Below are positions 17,845 to 25,594 of a stretch of DNA of 61,824 nucleotides, piece by piece. Each line of letters starts with the position of its first letter. Positions within the stretch are counted from its first letter, which is position 1. The stretch is from Scytonema tolypothrichoides VB-61278 (lineage in GTDB: Bacteria > Cyanobacteriota > Cyanobacteriia > Cyanobacteriales > Nostocaceae). The notes beneath the pieces are model-generated. The model saw nothing but the letters and a program-made list of their open reading frames with translations. It searched no databases and was not told the DNA's origin. The position numbers were made by a program, and so were the translations under genes. Where the stretch lies: positions 348,596-410,419 of the forward strand of contig NZ_JXCA02000002.1 in the NCBI RefSeq assembly GCF_000828085.3, read 5' to 3'.

Positions 17845-18138
17845 CTAGTTATCTAATGCAGAGTGAGTATAGCAGTTTTTGGAACAAATTCTGGCACAAG
17901 CTTCACAACCCACACAGTTTTCCTGATTAGCAACTGTCATTACTTTCTTTTCAATTTCATCATCATCCTCATCCTCGACAAATTCTCCTTCTTCGTTCAT
18001 TGCCTTCAGCAGTAATACATTGTGACCGCAAATTTTAAAACATCTGCCGCAGCCGATGCATTTTTCTTGGTCAATCTCCTGAACGAATTTGGGTGTCCAA
18101 GTTTTACCACCAAATGTTAATCCTGTTAGCGTTGCCAT
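17845..18138 (-). CDS. fdxB: Nif-type 2x[4Fe-4S] ferredoxin III
   Basis: 97 residues from the ATG at 18138 ([10 protein letters not shown]); an in-frame ATG 33 bases further upstream is less likely since the family starts at this point. Two cluster motifs: [12 protein letters not shown] at about residues 26-37 and [15 protein letters not shown] near residues 74-88, joined by an acidic linker ([10 protein letters not shown]). FdxB is a small ferredoxin tied to nitrogenase electron supply or cofactor assembly. It lies divergent from cnfR/patB and upstream of coxBAC, the same order I recall for Anabaena around patB. Control by CnfR is likely but not visible in the sequence. Confidence 0.93.
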   Translation of the reverse strand: MATLTGLTFGGKTWTPKFVQEIDQEKCIGCGRCFKICGHNVLLLKAMNEEGEFVEDEDDDEIEKKVMTVANQENCVGCEACARICSKNCYTHSALDN

Positions 18139-19286
18139 GAATTTACCTTCTACTCTCTTTACATGTCTCATCGACTTTTACGCTCATACTAACATAACGT
18201 AAATTCGATTTTTCGGTTTTTTTAATATATTTGGGACGCTCATTAAATTTTCATGACTTGTCAAAAAATCTGTAAATATTCACACTAAAAAATCAAATGC
18301 GATTCTTTGCCAATAGTTTTTCAGAGTATCTAGATAACAAAATAGTTGTCTCTCAAACGAAAGCATCTGAAGAAGTGCAAAAAAAGAAGAGTGAGAGCAT
18401 CTTGCTCTCTTCGCGCACTACAAATTGATAAAAATGGAATGCTCTCTCTAAAACCAACAGTCCCTGTAACATCTCGAAAAACTCACTCTTATTAAGAAAT
18501 AGGCTTTTTCACGTCGCATCTATTGAGTAGTATGACCTAATGTTCAAGATAAAACTATCATTTTTTCTTTCCGATAGACACAAAACAATGACTATTATCT
18601 TTATAAATAACAGTGAGTTCTTGACAAATAATGAGATTATCTATCAACAAAACAAGTCTGAAATGACTCAAGATAAATAGTTTTGAAATATACATGATTA
18701 TATTTTGATAAATTTTGTCTTCTTATTTGAAGCTTATATTTTATAAATGAGAGGATATTAGATATGAAGCGTCAAAGATAAAGTGTGCCTTTTTTTATAC
18801 TTTTTTAATGCTCATTTTTTATTGATTAAAGGAAATAATTTGAAATGAATGATAAAAAAGTAAAGTAGATGACATAGTGAAGACATGTAAAAAATATTAA
18901 TATTAGTAATTAGCAAAAACAAGAACGAATTGTTATTCAATAACAATGGAAAAAAATTGACAACTATCAACAGTCTTCTTTAAGGAATTTTTAAATATAA
19001 AATCTATAACATCATGTTTCGCTCATTAGTAACAAACTTATATAAAGATTTATGAAAGATTAGATAGTAAGAAATCTTAAAATTAGGCTCTGGTTACAAG
19101 CCTTAAATAGCTTCCAATAGGATGCGTAATCTGAATAAGGATGTGGTTAAGTAGTACGGCAAGTAAAATTTCTTATTGTCGGAAAAATAATGTGGTGGTG
19201 AGTCAGTAGTGAGTAGTCAATTAAGAGGACACATCCAGGGGAGACTTGAGCCAGACATCTCAACGATTAAAGTAGGAAAAAGCCTT
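18139..19286. promoter_or_regulatory. Divergent fdxB/cnfR control region, about 1.15 kb
   Basis: Very AT-rich stretch between the divergent fdxB and cnfR starts, without a believable gene. It must carry both promoters and probably a long untranslated leader for cnfR. Several A/T tracts and TATAAT-like boxes exist, too many to choose one. No clear GTA-N8-TAC NtcA site was found by eye. Confidence 0.6.
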
Positions 19287-20879
19287 ATGCCTTATACAAT
19301 TCCTAACAACAGTTGCGTTGGATGTGACAACTGCCGTCCCCAATGTCCTACTGGTGCAATCAAATTCGAGAACAATGAGTACTGGATCGACCCAAGTCTA
19401 TGTAACAACTGCGAAGGTTATTATTCCGAACCTCAATGTGTAGTGACTTGTCCCATTAATTTGCCGATCCCCATGCAGGCGAAAAGAGGGAGATGTAAAG
19501 TAGATATCAGAGATGCAACTAGCCCAGATTTGTTTGCGAACACCAGAAACAATCCATTTGCATCAGCAATTGTCATCTGGGAAGCTTGCAATGTACTGGC
19601 ACAGCGAACCTCACTACCTTGGGAAATTGATGAATACGGAAGGGCGTGTTATCGCCGACAAGTTAACCAGGGGCGAGGGGCGATCGCATTTCACATCACC
19701 GAACCACACAATGCAAACGAACTCGCAACAGACTTAGGAATCGTTGAGACGCTGGATATCAGAGCAAGTTGTATACATTTGATTTTTGCAGCTCATGCGA
19801 CAGCTTTAGATCAGCCGAGTGAGCAAGTCTTCACCATCGACGATCGCCAAATTGAGAAATATTTAGGGCTAGAGAAACGCAAAGACCTGAGCAAAACTGC
19901 TAAATTGACTTTAATGAAAAACTTAGTCCAGCAAACTTGCTCACTGATCACCTCGCTAAATTGGCCCCAACAAGGTCGAGTTAGGGGATTTTCTGTGGAA
20001 AAAACCCCTTTATGGCACTTAGTAGAAACTCAGCATCATTTTCAAGAAGATAACTTAGGGTGCAAATATTTGGTTGGACTCACTTTTAAGGTAAGAGCAG
20101 GTATATGGGCGCAGTATTTCCTAAACAAACAAGGATGCAAAGAACGAACGACATTTTATCAATATGGTAGTTTGCCAAAATCCCTGTTAACGACAGTCAT
20201 GAGTATTTGGCAACAACACGAAGGAGCAGCGCGACTGATGCTGTGGTTGTTGTTTAAGACTAAAATGGGAAAAGAACAGCGGATTACAGTTCCCACCTTG
20301 CTGCGTGTTGCCTACGGTGAAGAGAAAGTCACCCTTGCTTGCAGAAAACGAGAAGAACGCAAGCGACTGCTACGAACTTTTGAACACGATTTGGAAGTCC
20401 TCAATCACTATGGCATGAAACCAGCTTTCGACCCAGTCACATACCCAGAAGCGATTCAACCCTTGTGGGCGAAATTGGTGAATATTCCTGAAGATCCAGA
20501 TGATGCGTTAGAGTTTTGGATTAACGACGCCAACGGAAAGACACGCCTGACGGATGCAGGTCCCCGTGGCAAGTGGAATATGCTCATGAATGCCCGAATT
20601 CTGTCATTTACACTCCCTCCAGACTGGGATCAACAAACCAGCGAATCTGAAAAAAAGCAGCGCACAACAAAAAACCGAATCAAATCAAAAACCACAGCAG
20701 GATATCTGCTAGGTGAACAGATTTTGCAAGCAAGGAAAAACCTGAACCTTTCCCAAAGAGAATTGGCGAAAATGGCAGGTAAAAGTCAAAGCTGGATTCG
20801 AGATTTGGAAAATGGTCGCCTCAAAGCCAAGTCAGAAGACCAAGTGGTGCTAAGGAAAGTGCTGGGAATTGCTGGGTAG
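19287..20879 (+). CDS. cnfR: CnfR/PatB, Fe-S and HTH activator of nitrogen-fixation genes
   Basis: 530 residues from the ATG at 19287 (MPYTIPNNS). A GTG at 19209 would add 26 residues but the family starts directly before the ferredoxin domain. N-terminal residues about 9-70 carry two Cys clusters (CVGCDNCRPQCPTG; then CNNCEGYYSEPQC and VTCP) fitting [4Fe-4S] binding. The long middle is specific to this family. The C-terminus (about residues 475-528) is an XRE-type helix-turn-helix: ARKNLNLSQRELAKMAGKSQ, SWIRDLENGR. Known role: PatB in Anabaena acts in heterocyst differentiation and nitrogen fixation; CnfR in Leptolyngbya activates nif genes under low O2. Here it diverges from fdxB and coxBAC, its probable targets. 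Confidence 0.94.
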   Translation: MPYTIPNNSCVGCDNCRPQCPTGAIKFENNEYWIDPSLCNNCEGYYSEPQCVVTCPINLPIPMQAKRGRCKVDIRDATSPDLFANTRNNPFASAIVIWEACNVLAQRTSLPWEIDEYGRACYRRQVNQGRGAIAFHITEPHNANELATDLGIVETLDIRASCIHLIFAAHATALDQPSEQVFTIDDRQIEKYLGLEKRKDLSKTAKLTLMKNLVQQTCSLITSLNWPQQGRVRGFSVEKTPLWHLVETQHHFQEDNLGCKYLVGLTFKVRAGIWAQYFLNKQGCKERTTFYQYGSLPKSLLTTVMSIWQQHEGAARLMLWLLFKTKMGKEQRITVPTLLRVAYGEEKVTLACRKREERKRLLRTFEHDLEVLNHYGMKPAFDPVTYPEAIQPLWAKLVNIPEDPDDALEFWINDANGKTRLTDAGPRGKWNMLMNARILSFTLPPDWDQQTSESEKKQRTTKNRIKSKTTAGYLLGEQILQARKNLNLSQRELAKMAGKSQSWIRDLENGRLKAKSEDQVVLRKVLGIAG

Positions 20880-20940
20880 GGATTTTTGATTTCAAAGTTG
20901 AGGGTGGGAAGAAACCGGATGTAGTGAACTTCATCGCGCG

Positions 20941-21006
20941 AGATGACCTCACCCCCTGCCCCTCTCCTTATTAAGGAGAGGGGTGTCCGTCAGGGCGGGG
21001 TTACGA
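20941..21006. repeat. ACCTCACCCC hairpin repeat
   Basis: GACCTCACCCCCTGCCCCTC, a CTCCTTATTAAGGAG hairpin, then a GGGCGGGGTTACG end. Distant relative of the two 100-base elements at 58362-58614. Sits between the convergent cnfR and EamA genes, where it may also help end transcription. Confidence 0.7.
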
Positions 21007-21077
21007 ATTTATGAAATGCAGTACTTAGGTTCTGCCACAATAAAGTAATCATAATCTTTACCATTTAAGTGTTTGCT

Positions 21078-22046
21078 TCAAGTTTCACCGACATTAGCAC
21101 TCGCCACTCCTACCAAAACTTCGCCACTTTTTACTACACCATCTGAGTCTGTGCTTTCCTGTACTTGTGGGAGTTGTGTATCACTTTCGTCAATCTTGGG
21201 ATTAGTCAGAATCAGAATTATTCCGACTAGCACCATTGCTGCGCCAATGAAACCGCGAGTCGAAAACGTCTCGCCGAGTAGCCAAAATGCGAAAATTGCC
21301 CCGAATATAGGTTCTAAGGCGAACAATAGCGCAGCTTCCTGGGCGCTTATCCAGCGCTGTGCTATTATCTGGAACAACATGATTATGGCAGTGGCAAATA
21401 CGCCAAGGTAAATTAGTAGACCTAAATTTGTTTGAATTGCTTCAAGTTGCTCACTCAGTTCGGGAGCAGCCCACAATATGCCTAACGCTGCTACAACCCA
21501 AAGCTGGATTGTAGTGAATGGGATAGGTGAGTGGCGTGGCGAAAACACCTCAAGCACAATGATGTAAGCGGCGTCGCACACAGCAAAACCCAACAACCAA
21601 AGGTTGCCTATAAGAGGTTCTCCACTCTCCCAAGACATAACCCCAATTCCTGTGAAAGCGAGTATTACTGCTAGTGCAGCCTTAACAGATAGGCGCTTGC
21701 GAAATAGTAGCTCAAACAGGGTTACAAATACCATGTTGAGAGCGAAGAAAAATGAAGCTCGGTTTGCTGAGATAGTCTCCAGTCCAATCGTTGCAGTCGC
21801 AAAGATTGCGAAAAGTAACAGTCCGAGAATTGCTCCATCACGTACTAGGCTGACATTCAGGTTCCGAACGAACGGGGTAAGAATCATTGCCCCTATCGTA
21901 AAGCGAATTGCAAATTCCGTGGCTGGTGAAAGGCTGGTCATAGCCTCCTTGACTGCCACAGGGATAGTTCCCAAAATGATAGTCATAGCAATAATTAACA
22001 GAACACCCAGAATGTATCTGTTAGCTTCTGTGATGAATTTTGTCAT
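21078..22046 (-). CDS. EamA (DMT) family transporter
   Basis: 322 residues with ten predicted transmembrane helices arranged as two EamA repeats (about residues 15-140 and 155-290). Typical pieces: EFAIRFTIGAMILTPFVRNL, ANRASFFFALNMVFVTLFEL, and the second-half GLLIYLGVFATAIIMLFQII, then EAALLFALEPIFGAIFAFWL. A polar, acidic tail (residues 293-322) is cytoplasmic. Members export or import small metabolites such as amino acids; substrate not predictable. Single gene, convergent with cnfR. Confidence 0.9.
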   Translation of the reverse strand: MTKFITEANRYILGVLLIIAMTIILGTIPVAVKEAMTSLSPATEFAIRFTIGAMILTPFVRNLNVSLVRDGAILGLLLFAIFATATIGLETISANRASFFFALNMVFVTLFELLFRKRLSVKAALAVILAFTGIGVMSWESGEPLIGNLWLLGFAVCDAAYIIVLEVFSPRHSPIPFTTIQLWVVAALGILWAAPELSEQLEAIQTNLGLLIYLGVFATAIIMLFQIIAQRWISAQEAALLFALEPIFGAIFAFWLLGETFSTRGFIGAAMVLVGIILILTNPKIDESDTQLPQVQESTDSDGVVKSGEVLVGVASANVGET

Positions 22047-22584
22047 AAATTACTTTAGAAAATGTAGAAAAAATAGAGTCTTCTGTCTACGTTTCATAAG
22101 TGACTAAGCCAATCAAACAGAATTTGCAAAGTTCTTATATATAAAAGTATACAATTACCCAAGGCGACAAACACAATACTAGGGTTATTTCATTCTAAAT
22201 AGCTCCTGAACTGTATTTAGACCAAAACAGCGCTCACTCGCTCAAGCACTGACAACATACAATACCAATTGCTTACGGTTTCGGTGCTGAAACATATAGT
22301 ATATGTATACTAAAGGTAATCATTACTAGGTGCATTGTCGTTATAAGTGGTGATAAGCCTCTGGCTTGATACTACGCGTATCGCACATAACGCAAATGTC
22401 GAATAACAAATTAATTAGGCTCTTATCCAATTTTAGTGATTGAGTCTTTCAGGTCTTTTGAAATTTAGAATGCACGTTGCATAAATTGGCAATCACACCC
22501 AATCATCATAAAAGTGGGAAAGAACCTAAATAATCTGTTACTCGACACATTTAGAAGTTCCATTATTAATAGTTGGTCTTTTTC
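22047..22584. other. 538-base gap with one dispersed repeat
   Basis: No gene seen. Around 22350-22388 it holds a repeat (GATAAGCCTCTGGCTT followed by GCGTATCGCAC) that recurs at 24783-24821 next to the second mntA copy. The rest is ordinary AT-rich DNA. Confidence 0.55.
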
Positions 22585-23094
22585 TCAGTCAAGATTCAAC
22601 GAATGTTTGATCAAGCCTTTGATATGGAGATTGAGTTGAAATTGAATCATTTGACTAATTGATAAGTTTTTAGCTCCAGCCACAAAACCAATGCATTGAG
22701 GAGACTGACAATGACATTGAAATGGTCTATCCATTTCCCATTCTGTTGAAGGGTAAAAGAAGGTTAATTCCTCTCCTGGCGAGATGTCCCTTGCAGCAAT
22801 CACTTGCATCCGATGAACATCTACAAATGTTGTCGGAGAACAAGAATGATTCATGGCTTCTAGTAGCTGATCAAGAATATGTTCTTGAGTGCTAATCTGA
22901 ACACTTAAAAAATCTGCATTTGTTTTGGATGAGTAAGGCAAGATGTTATAAATGACCTCACCCTGCTTAATTTCACGTGTTGCGATCGCTGTTCTATTTA
23001 AGTTTCTTTGTCCAACAACCTCAAACAGATCTTGATCGCATGCGAGCAGCAAATGGTTGCTGTCTAAAAACGAAGCAGTTCTTTGTGTTTCCAA
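22585..23094 (-). CDS. SET-domain protein
   Basis: 169 residues, soluble. The SET fold (lysine methyltransferase type) is indicated by RTAIATREIKQGEVIYNILP at the start, the NHSCSPTTFVD motif in the middle (SAM/substrate pseudoknot), the ISPGEELTFFYPSTEWEMDR motif with the conserved aromatic, and a post-SET-like Cys cluster CHCQSPQCIGFVAGA. A methylated target in bacteria is unknown. ATG start at 23094. Upstream lies the first mntA copy on the same strand. Confidence 0.82.
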   Translation of the reverse strand: METQRTASFLDSNHLLLACDQDLFEVVGQRNLNRTAIATREIKQGEVIYNILPYSSKTNADFLSVQISTQEHILDQLLEAMNHSCSPTTFVDVHRMQVIAARDISPGEELTFFYPSTEWEMDRPFQCHCQSPQCIGFVAGAKNLSISQMIQFQLNLHIKGLIKHSLNLD

Positions 23095-23127
23095 GTTGAT
23101 TTATCTCAACGTTCCATCATTTTTAGT

Positions 23128-23217
23128 CTACCGCTCTTTCAGGCACCACCGCGCATAAACGGGAACATTGTACGCGCTGGGAATTAAATTACTCCGTTGC
23201 CATTCTCTAAAGAGCAC
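23128..23217 (-). pseudogene. Displaced HEPN-partner position after mntA copy 1
   Basis: A GTG overlapping the mntA stop opens a 29-codon frame (VLFREWQRSN...). Its first five or six residues align with the HEPN remnant after copy 2, then the sequence diverges completely. The HEPN toxin gene that would normally follow has been lost or replaced here. Confidence 0.4.
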
Positions 23218-23497
23218 GAATCACATCCTTAAGAACAGGTTCCCGCAGATGTTCCCTCAAAGCATTCTGTGTTCCCATATCTACCGAACACCCCAAAACA
23301 TCCTCTAAATATAGTCGCACCTCAATAAATTCAAACAGTCCCACTGGACGATCAAACTCTACCAGAAAGTCTACATCACTATCTGGACCAGCTTCATCCC
23401 GTGCTACCGAGCCAAACAATTCTAAAGACTTCACCCCCATTGCTTGCAACTGCTGCCGATGAGCTGCGACAATTGCTAAAACCTCATCGCGTTTCAT
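23207..23497 (-). CDS. mntA: MNT-type nucleotidyltransferase (antitoxin), copy 1
   Basis: 96 residues, the usual size of minimal nucleotidyltransferases. The motif GSVARDEAGPDSDVDFLVEF at residues 29-48 gives the GS helix start and the two metal-binding Asp (41 and 43). In HEPN/MNT modules such a protein AMPylates and silences a HEPN RNase toxin. No intact HEPN gene follows. A copy at 24450-24740 differs at only about five residues, so one duplicated the other. The vapBC pair lies between them. It may now be an orphan antitoxin. Confidence 0.88.
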   Translation of the reverse strand: MKRDEVLAIVAAHRQQLQAMGVKSLELFGSVARDEAGPDSDVDFLVEFDRPVGLFEFIEVRLYLEDVLGCSVDMGTQNALREHLREPVLKDVIRAL

Positions 23498-23627
23498 GAT
23501 TTTTCTCCAAGTACTGAAATCAGCATTTCCTGCTTGTACGATAGCACTGCCTGTATGGCTTGGAAAAATAAGCTAACTTGAGAACAGCCTTTATATCCAA
23601 TACTTCCAAAACTTGGAGGTTTTTACA

Positions 23628-23900
23628 ATGAAATGGACACTTGAAGAAGCCAAAAAACAGCTTCCTTTAATAATTAATGCTACAAGTCTTGAACCTCAGC
23701 TAATTTATACTCAAGAGGAATTAGTGGCTGCAATTGTAGATCCTGAGCTTTTTAAAGAATTTTTAAACTGGCGGCAAAAAACTGCGAAAACATCTCTAGC
23801 TCCAGTCTTTAAAGAACTTCAGCAATTATGTAGCGAAGAAAATTATACCTTAGAAATACCAGCACGAAGCGACCGCGACAATCCTTTTACGGAAGACTAG
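23628..23900 (+). CDS. Antitoxin of the vapBC-like pair
   Basis: 90 residues from the ATG at 23628 (MKWTLEEAKKQLP). A strong GGAGGT ribosome site at 23615-23620 sits seven bases ahead, which decides this start over an in-frame TTG at 23613 that overlaps the site. The N-terminal pattern (EEAKKQLPLIINATSLEPQL, EELVAAIVDPELFKEF) resembles Phd/YefM antitoxins, which bind operator DNA with the N-terminus and the toxin with the tail. It is one base upstream of the PIN toxin gene. It probably represses its own promoter with the toxin. Confidence 0.8.
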   Translation: MKWTLEEAKKQLPLIINATSLEPQLIYTQEELVAAIVDPELFKEFLNWRQKTAKTSLAPVFKELQQLCSEENYTLEIPARSDRDNPFTED

Positions 23901-23901
23901 G

Positions 23902-24297
23902 ATGAGTGATATTTGTGACACAAATATAATCAGTGAATTAACTCGCCCAATGCCAAATCCAGGGGTGACAGCATGGAGTGATACTGTGACATCTATGAAC
24001 TTAAGTGTGATTACAATTGAGGAAATTTATTATGGTTTAACAGCCAAGCCTAATGTTAGAATCCAAAACTGGTTTGAAAACTTTCTGACAACTCACTGTC
24101 AAATTCTCCCCATCACCTCAGAAATTGCCAAGTGTTCGGGTGAATTGAGAGGCTTTTTGAGAACTCAAGGTAAACCGCGAACGCAAGCTGATATATTTAT
24201 TGCGGCAACAGCTAAAATATATTCTTTAACACTTGTTACTAGAAATATTAAGGATTTTGAGGATTGTGGTATATCCACATTAAATCCATTTAGTTGA
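23902..24297 (+). CDS. vapC: PIN-domain toxin (VapC type)
   Basis: 131 residues. PIN-domain RNase with acidic residues in order: Asp6 in CDTNIISELT, Glu40/41 in ITIEEIYYG, Asp97 in TQADIFIAATA, and Asp118 in TRNIKDFEDCG. These coordinate Mg for RNA cleavage. The start ATG follows the antitoxin stop by one base, so translation is coupled. The pair is bracketed by two direct copies of mntA, which makes loss by recombination possible. Target RNA unknown. Confidence 0.88.
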   Translation: MSDICDTNIISELTRPMPNPGVTAWSDTVTSMNLSVITIEEIYYGLTAKPNVRIQNWFENFLTTHCQILPITSEIAKCSGELRGFLRTQGKPRTQADIFIAATAKIYSLTLVTRNIKDFEDCGISTLNPFS

Positions 24298-24307
24298 GTC
24301 TTTATTC

Positions 24308-24460
24308 CTATTTGACACAATTGCCAAGAGTGCGAGCGTCTTTGGCAATTGTCTCATTTGCCTGGAATTGCTCAAACGCCATCCCTGCTGTACGTTGTCT
24401 AATTGCAGCGATGGATTGCACAATATCTTGAATACGAAGCCGCCAGTCTCTAGAAAGCAC
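24308..24460 (-). pseudogene. Truncated HEPN (DUF86-like) toxin remnant
   Basis: A GTG start overlaps the end of mntA copy 2 by 11 bases, as in intact MNT-HEPN operons. The 50-residue frame begins with DWRLRIQDIVQSIAAIRQRT and GMAFEQFQANETIAKD, which fits the first helices of DUF86 HEPN toxins. It then stops where about 65 more residues, including the RxxxxH catalytic motif, would be expected. It is presumably inactive, leaving mntA without its toxin. Confidence 0.6.
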
Positions 24461-24788
24461 GAATCACATCCTTAAGAACAGGTTCCCGCAGATGTTCCCT
24501 CAAAGCATTCTGTGTTCCCATATCTACCGAACACCCCAAAACATCCTCTAAGTAGAGCCGTACCTTACTGAAATCAAATAATCCCACTGGACGGTCAAAC
24601 TCTACCAGAAAGTCTACATCACTATCTGGACCAGCTTCATCCCGTGCCACCGAACCAAACAATTCTAAAGACTTTACCCCCATTGCCTGCAATTGCTGCC
24701 GATGAGCTGTGACAATTGCTAAAACCTCATCGCGCTTCATGATTTTTCTCCAATTACCTAAATCAGCATTTCCTGCTTGTACGATAAG
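24446..24788. repeat. Direct repeat of about 340 bases (second copy; first at 23203-23545)
   Basis: The two mntA genes plus about 45 bases of upstream DNA (TTTTTCTCCAA, then AAATCAGCATTTCCTGC and TTGTACGATA) are repeated in the same orientation. This is a segmental duplication flanking vapBC. Confidence 0.85.
24450..24740 (-). CDS. mntA: MNT-type nucleotidyltransferase (antitoxin), copy 2
   Basis: 96 residues, near-identical to the copy at 23207-23497; differences are at residue 11 (Thr for Ala), at residues 56-59 (DFSK for EFIE) and at the last residue (Phe for Leu). The catalytic GS and DxD motif is unchanged. It keeps a recognisable but truncated HEPN frame immediately downstream, so this is likely the ancestral copy and the other the duplicate. 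Enzymatic role as for other MntA proteins: nucleotidyl transfer to a HEPN partner, which here is broken. Confidence 0.88.
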   Translation of the reverse strand: MKRDEVLAIVTAHRQQLQAMGVKSLELFGSVARDEAGPDSDVDFLVEFDRPVGLFDFSKVRLYLEDVLGCSVDMGTQNALREHLREPVLKDVIRAF

Positions 24789-24840
24789 CCTCTGGCTTTA
24801 GCTTGTGCGTATCGCACCAACTGTATTCTAGGGCAGTTCA

Positions 24841-25434
24841 CTAAGTGAAAAACAACTCCTTAATTCCAGTACTGCCAATTTGCACTGCAAGTGCTGCTAG
24901 CAAAAAACCTAAAAGCTGCGTGATAATAACTTCTCCTTCAACGCCAATCCACTTGTCGATACCACTCCCCAAACGCAAAATCAACCAAGTACAGAACATT
25001 GCCGCGACAATACCCACGATGACGCTAAGATGTGGGTTGGGAGATTCCGACATCAGCAGCATGACTGTTGTCAGAGTACCTGGTCCAGCCAGCAGTGGCA
25101 AGGCAAGAGGAGTAATTGCAACATCACGTTCTTGATCAATAACGGGCGTATCTAATTCTCCTTGCAGCATTCGTAGGGCAATTAACAACAGTAGTAGTCC
25201 CCCAGCGACTCGCAACGACCCCAAGCTGACGTCCAAATAACTTAAAATAAATTGACCAGCAAAGGCAAAGAGCAAAAGTACGGCGATCGCCACTACAATT
25301 GCCTTATCTATAACTCTGCTTCTGTTTTCTGGTTCCATACCTTTAGTAAGAACCAAAAGTATTGGTATATTACCGACTGCATCTGCAAGAACAAACACAG
25401 CAATAAAGGTTTTTAATAAAATTGAGGTATCCAC
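24841..25434 (-). CDS. marC: MarC family membrane protein
   Basis: 197 residues, six transmembrane helices. Family signatures: FIAVFVLADAVGNIPILLVL in helix 1, a central GGLLLLLIALRMLQGE, and ITPLALPLLAGPGTLTTVML, the most conserved stretch. MarC proteins were named for multiple antibiotic resistance but do not appear to cause it; transport function is unresolved. Single gene, divergent from the M14 peptidase gene at 25595. Confidence 0.92.
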   Translation of the reverse strand: MDTSILLKTFIAVFVLADAVGNIPILLVLTKGMEPENRSRVIDKAIVVAIAVLLLFAFAGQFILSYLDVSLGSLRVAGGLLLLLIALRMLQGELDTPVIDQERDVAITPLALPLLAGPGTLTTVMLLMSESPNPHLSVIVGIVAAMFCTWLILRLGSGIDKWIGVEGEVIITQLLGFLLAALAVQIGSTGIKELFFT

Positions 25435-25594
25435 GGCAGATAGTATTCATCAGTTATTCTCAAAAATTAACCTAAATTGTGGTTAAGTTTCCTGCACCTA
25501 AGAGATGAAACTAAATTGCGGCTCATAGTCCATAATATGAAAATATATAAAAATGAGTCGTTAAATTCTTAACTCGTTACAACCTTGTTTTAGC

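Noticed and set aside
18139-19286. NtcA-type site GTA-N8-TAC in the cnfR/fdxB interval
   Set aside because: Searched by eye; only partial matches (for example GTA-N8-ATA near 19030), so not reported as a site.
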